NCBI GenBank assembly: GCA_002343075.1
Contig: DDRH01000051.1
Span: forward strand, 97,614 to 105,697
From: Phycisphaerales bacterium UBA2421
GTDB lineage: Bacteria > Planctomycetota > Phycisphaerae > Tepidisphaerales > Tepidisphaeraceae
Length of the DNA stretch: 8,084 nucleotides
Direction: 5' to 3'
This document shows positions 5,825-8,084 of this stretch, one piece after another. Positions within the stretch are counted from its first letter, which is position 1; the number at the start of each line of letters is the position of its first letter. The position numbers and the translations under genes are program-made. Under the pieces are notes generated by a model. That model made no database searches and was not told where the DNA came from. It saw only the letters and a list, made by a program, of their open reading frames with translations.

Positions 5825-8084
5825 ATTAACATGGTGGGCACCACCGCCAATGATGTCCTGACATTCGCAATCGTCGGCGGGTTGCTCCGCATCAGCAACA
5901 CCGGGCCTAACACCGTCACCTATAACAACGGCGGGACGCTTCTACCCAATCGAAGCAAGAGTTTTGCTGATGTCGACCTGATCACCGTCGATGTTGGCAG
6001 CGGGAATGACGTCATCAACATTGATACTTCCGTGAACGCCAAGACCACACTTCTCGGCGGCAAGGGGAACGATTTCCTTCGCGGCGGAGCCAACAACGAC
6101 GTCATCTCCGGCGGGGATGGCAATGATACCATTCTCGGTTTCAAGGGCCGCGACACCCTGGAGGGAGCGGCTGGAAACGACCTGATTCGCGGCGGTAGCG
6201 GCAACGACGTCATCAGCGGCGACAACAACACTTCGGCAGGCAGTGATACGCTCTATGGCGATGACGGCAACGACAGCATCACCGGTGGAGGCGGCGGAGA
6301 CGCGCTTTATGGCGATGACAACGACGCCGACTCATCTGAAGATGGTTCCGACACCCTGCGCGGCGGCGAAGGTGTCGACTACCTCAATGGCAACGGCGGG
6401 GCCGACAGCATCTTCGGCGATGCCGGAGACGACTACATCACCAACATCGACGGATCAGTCGATACCATCGACGGAGGCGAAGGAAACGATCGCGCCGAGC
6501 CCTCTAATTTTGACAATGACGTGCTCACCAATGTCGAGACGCAGAGCAGCGTGATCTCGGCGCAGAATCTCGCCGGATTTTATGCGGTATTTGATGGCAC
6601 CCCGGGCAATGACGTCATCACGCTCGCGCAGGATGGCGGCGTCTACAACTTCACGTTCAACGGTCTCGCGGTGCAGGTCACGCGCGGCGAGCTTGAAGCA
6701 TTGGCCGAGGCGCAAAGTGGAAACGAGCAACTCTTTGGTCTCGTCATTCGCGCCGGCGGAGGCAATGATCGGGTGGAGATTCTCACGCCCATCACGCTTG
6801 CGCTCGAAGTATATGGCGACGCCGGCAACGACACGCTTATCGGCGGTCCCGGCGGCGAAAAGCTCGCCGGGGGGCTGGGCAATGACTCCCTCATTGGTGG
6901 TGCGGGGAATGACATGCTCGTCGGCGGCAGCGACGACGATGATTTGTCCGGTGGCGACGGAAGAGACACCCTGCAGGGCGACGGTGACGACGACCGTAAC
7001 GGCAACCAGTTCGGCCTCCGCGGGGCGGATCGACTCAGTGGCGACGCGCAGATTGACGTTGTCACCTACGAAGATTTTGCCAACGGCAGTGACGGTGTGA
7101 CGGTCACACTCGACAACATCGCCAACGATGGCCCGGCGGGTGAAGGCGATAACGTCATCCAGGACGTCAACATCATCGTTGGTTCATTCGGAAATGACCT
7201 CCTGATCGGCAACGACACCAACCAGACCCTCAACGGCGGCGGAGGAGACGACACGCTCATGGGCATGGGCGGCGACGATTCGCTCGAAGGCGATCTCCTC
7301 AATGACGGCTTCGGCGGAAATGATGTGCTCGACGGCGGCGACGGCAACGACACGCTCAACGGCGGCGAGGATGAGACCGACGCCGACGTCTTCATCGGCG
7401 GCGCGGGAATCGACACCGCCGACTACTCTCGCAGAGGTAATGCCGTGCGTCTCAGCCTTGACGGCGTCGCCAACGATGGCGCGCCTTTCGGGAACGGTGA
7501 AGATGACAACATTGGCACCGATGTGGAGAACCTGATCGGTGGCAGCGGCAATGACACGCTCACCGGTTCGGCCCGCGCCAATGTGTTAATGGGAAGTGTC
7601 GGGCAGGATCTCATCAATGGCGCCGGCGGCAACGATACCATCGACGGAGGAGCAGGGAACGACACGCAACTGGGAGACGGCGGAAACGACCTTCTACTGG
7701 CATCGCCGGGGGCTGACGTGCTCAACGGCGGCAGCGGAATCGACACCGCAGACTATTCCGCCCGCACCACGGCACTGGTCATCACGATTGACGACATTGC
7801 CAATGACGGCGAAGCGGGCGAAAACGACAACGTCACCTTCGACACCGACAACATCTTCGGCGGCAGCGCCGGCGATCACATCACCGGATCGGGCCTGCGC
7901 AACACGATCCTCGGAAATGCGGGAGGAGACACCCTTTTCGGCGTCGGCGGAGACGATAGCCTCGTCGGAGGAGGCAACAGTGACCAACTCTTCGGCGGAA
8001 GCGGCAACGACACCCTGCGCGGCCTGAGCGGGGCCGACACCATGGACGGCGCATCCGGCAACGACCGCTTCTTCAACCGCGACA
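5786..8084 (+). CDS. LEPR-XLL-type RTX calcium-binding repeat protein, N-terminal part (3' end outside window)
   Basis: Frame 2 is open from the ATG at 5786 to the last base: 766 residues without a stop. An in-frame TAG at 5723-5725 limits the start. The N-terminus MIEQLEQRKLLAA resembles the LEPR-XLL sorting motif of large planctomycete surface proteins. Residues 18-79 and 271-332 are two copies of a beta-rich module (GTxxNDVxT ... GxGND). RTX nonapeptides fill about 89-236 and 340-422. From 423 onward, three copies of a roughly 70-residue module (423-493, 542-612, 652-719) alternate with further nonapeptides. The visible end reads GNDRFFNRD, matching residues 176-184 of the first RTX protein, so the stop probably lies about 90 bases past the edge. 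RTX repeats bind calcium and usually belong to exported proteins; no enzyme domain or type I secretion gene is visible. No strong Shine-Dalgarno precedes the ATG. Confidence 0.93.
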   Translation, partial: MIEQLEQRKLLAAINMVGTTANDVLTFAIVGGLLRISNTGPNTVTYNNGGTLLPNRSKSFADVDLITVDVGSGNDVINIDTSVNAKTTLLGGKGNDFLRGGANNDVISGGDGNDTILGFKGRDTLEGAAGNDLIRGGSGNDVISGDNNTSAGSDTLYGDDGNDSITGGGGGDALYGDDNDADSSEDGSDTLRGGEGVDYLNGNGGADSIFGDAGDDYITNIDGSVDTIDGGEGNDRAEPSNFDNDVLTNVETQSSVISAQNLAGFYAVFDGTPGNDVITLAQDGGVYNFTFNGLAVQVTRGELEALAEAQSGNEQLFGLVIRAGGGNDRVEILTPITLALEVYGDAGNDTLIGGPGGEKLAGGLGNDSLIGGAGNDMLVGGSDDDDLSGGDGRDTLQGDGDDDRNGNQFGLRGADRLSGDAQIDVVTYEDFANGSDGVTVTLDNIANDGPAGEGDNVIQDVNIIVGSFGNDLLIGNDTNQTLNGGGGDDTLMGMGGDDSLEGDLLNDGFGGNDVLDGGDGNDTLNGGEDETDADVFIGGAGIDTADYSRRGNAVRLSLDGVANDGAPFGNGEDDNIGTDVENLIGGSGNDTLTGSARANVLMGSVGQDLINGAGGNDTIDGGAGNDTQLGDGGNDLLLASPGADVLNGGSGIDTADYSARTTALVITIDDIANDGEAGENDNVTFDTDNIFGGSAGDHITGSGLRNTILGNAGGDTLFGVGGDDSLVGGGNSDQLFGGSGNDTLRGLSGADTMDGASGNDRFFNRD
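5837..6022 (+). repeat. 62-residue non-RTX beta module, copy 1
   Basis: Residues 18-79 run GTTANDVLT, then AIVGGLLRIS, and end in GSGNDVINI. They align without gaps to residues 271-332 of the same protein (6596-6781). Fifteen of 62 positions are identical, including GT, NDV, the internal GG and the closing GxGND. The pattern of short beta strands leading into a GxGND turn is common just before RTX arrays. Confidence 0.65.
6050..6493 (+). repeat. RTX nonapeptide array, block 1 of the second RTX protein
   Basis: Residues 89-236 are near-continuous GGxGNDxLxG-type repeats, for example LLGGKGNDFLRGG and ISGGDGNDTILG. Acidic insertions such as DDNDADSSEDGSD interrupt the register. Each GGxGxD turn is a predicted calcium site of a beta-roll. 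Confidence 0.9.
6596..6781 (+). repeat. 62-residue non-RTX beta module, copy 2
   Basis: Residues 271-332 start GTPGNDVITLAQDGG and end GGGNDRVEI, with exactly the length and landmark spacing of copy 1 at 5837-6022. It separates RTX block 1 from block 2, and each beta module is followed by a nonapeptide array, so the N-terminal half looks like a duplicated module-plus-array unit. Confidence 0.65.
6803..7051 (+). repeat. RTX nonapeptide array, block 2 of the second RTX protein
   Basis: Residues 340-422 contain clear nonapeptides (YGDAGNDTLIGG, LGNDSLIGG, AGNDMLVGG) followed by an Asp-rich, less regular stretch (GDGDDDRNGNQFG) leading into the first compound module. Confidence 0.88.
7052..7264 (+). 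repeat. Compound inter-RTX module A (71 residues)
   Basis: Residues 423-493 begin IDVVTYEDF, contain VTVTLDNIANDGPAGEGDNV and QDVNIIVGSFGND, and end NGGGGDDTLMG. It shares the order (D/T)Y, beta stretch, ANDG, GE-DNV, DVxNxxGG and GND with modules B and C. Confidence 0.8.
7409..7621 (+). repeat. Compound inter-RTX module B (71 residues)
   Basis: Residues 542-612 begin IDTADYSRRG, continue through SLDGVANDG, GEDDNIGTDVENLIGG and SGNDTLTGSARANVLMG, and end DLING. This is the copy closest to the apparent consensus. It starts 357 bases after module A, with regular RTX repeats between. Confidence 0.82.
7739..7942 (+). repeat. Compound inter-RTX module C (68 residues)
   Basis: Residues 652-719 begin IDTADYSARTT, continue with TIDDIANDGEAGENDNV and DNIFGGSAGDHITGSG, and end GGDTLFG. 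It starts 330 bases after module B. Its distance to the FNRD motif (333 bases) is close to that of the matching module in the first RTX protein (363 bases), so the two C-terminal ends are nearly collinear. Confidence 0.82.
7943..8084 (+). repeat. Final RTX nonapeptides and FNRD segment at the right edge
   Basis: Residues 720-766 hold GGDDSLVGG, GGSGNDTLRG and similar repeats, then GNDRFFNRD. The last 25 bases (8060-8084) match 529-553 of the first RTX gene at 24 of 25 positions, marking the same place near the C-terminus. Confidence 0.85.

Noticed and set aside
5506..5829. 107-codon + strand frame bridging the membrane protein gene and the second RTX gene
   Set aside because: It overlaps the 3' end of one better-supported gene and the start of another, has no family features, and consists of basic low-complexity sequence.

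Overview
The window reads as chromosomal DNA of a planctomycete-type bacterium, possibly of the Phycisphaerae. This is inferred from three features that commonly occur together in that phylum: an ECF sigma factor of the TIGR02999/Sigma70-ECF type, a long transmembrane Ser/Thr protein kinase with a TPR tail, and large Gly/Asp-rich RTX-like surface proteins, one of which starts with a LEPR-XLL-type N-terminal motif. No rRNA, tRNA, CRISPR array, transposase or phage gene is visible.

Layout. Bases 1-642 (+) are the last 213 codons of an RTX-type calcium-binding repeat protein whose start lies outside the window. Bases 787-1377 (+) encode an ECF sigma factor. Converging on it, 1441-4506 (-) encodes a membrane-anchored Ser/Thr kinase with a C-terminal TPR array. 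The open frame extends to 4698, but a GTG at 4506 is the better start. Divergent from the kinase, 4752-5579 (+) encodes an unrecognised 275-residue protein with a hydrophobic C-terminal segment and a strong Shine-Dalgarno site. Bases 5786-8084 (+) hold the first 766 codons of a second RTX-type protein, which runs off the right edge. No stretch without a gene exceeds about 250 bases.

The two RTX proteins are paralogues. They share a compound module of about 70 residues (one copy in the visible part of the first, three in the second) and a matching GNDR-x-FNRD segment near the C-terminus. The second protein also holds two ungapped, equal-length copies of a 62-residue non-RTX module.

A plausible working model (inference only) is a signalling cassette of sigma factor, kinase and small membrane protein placed between two genes for exported calcium-binding surface proteins. 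The kinase would phosphorylate a cytoplasmic target, perhaps acting on the neighbouring sigma factor, while its TPR tail lies on the far side of the membrane. Nothing in the sequence proves that the cassette controls the RTX genes.
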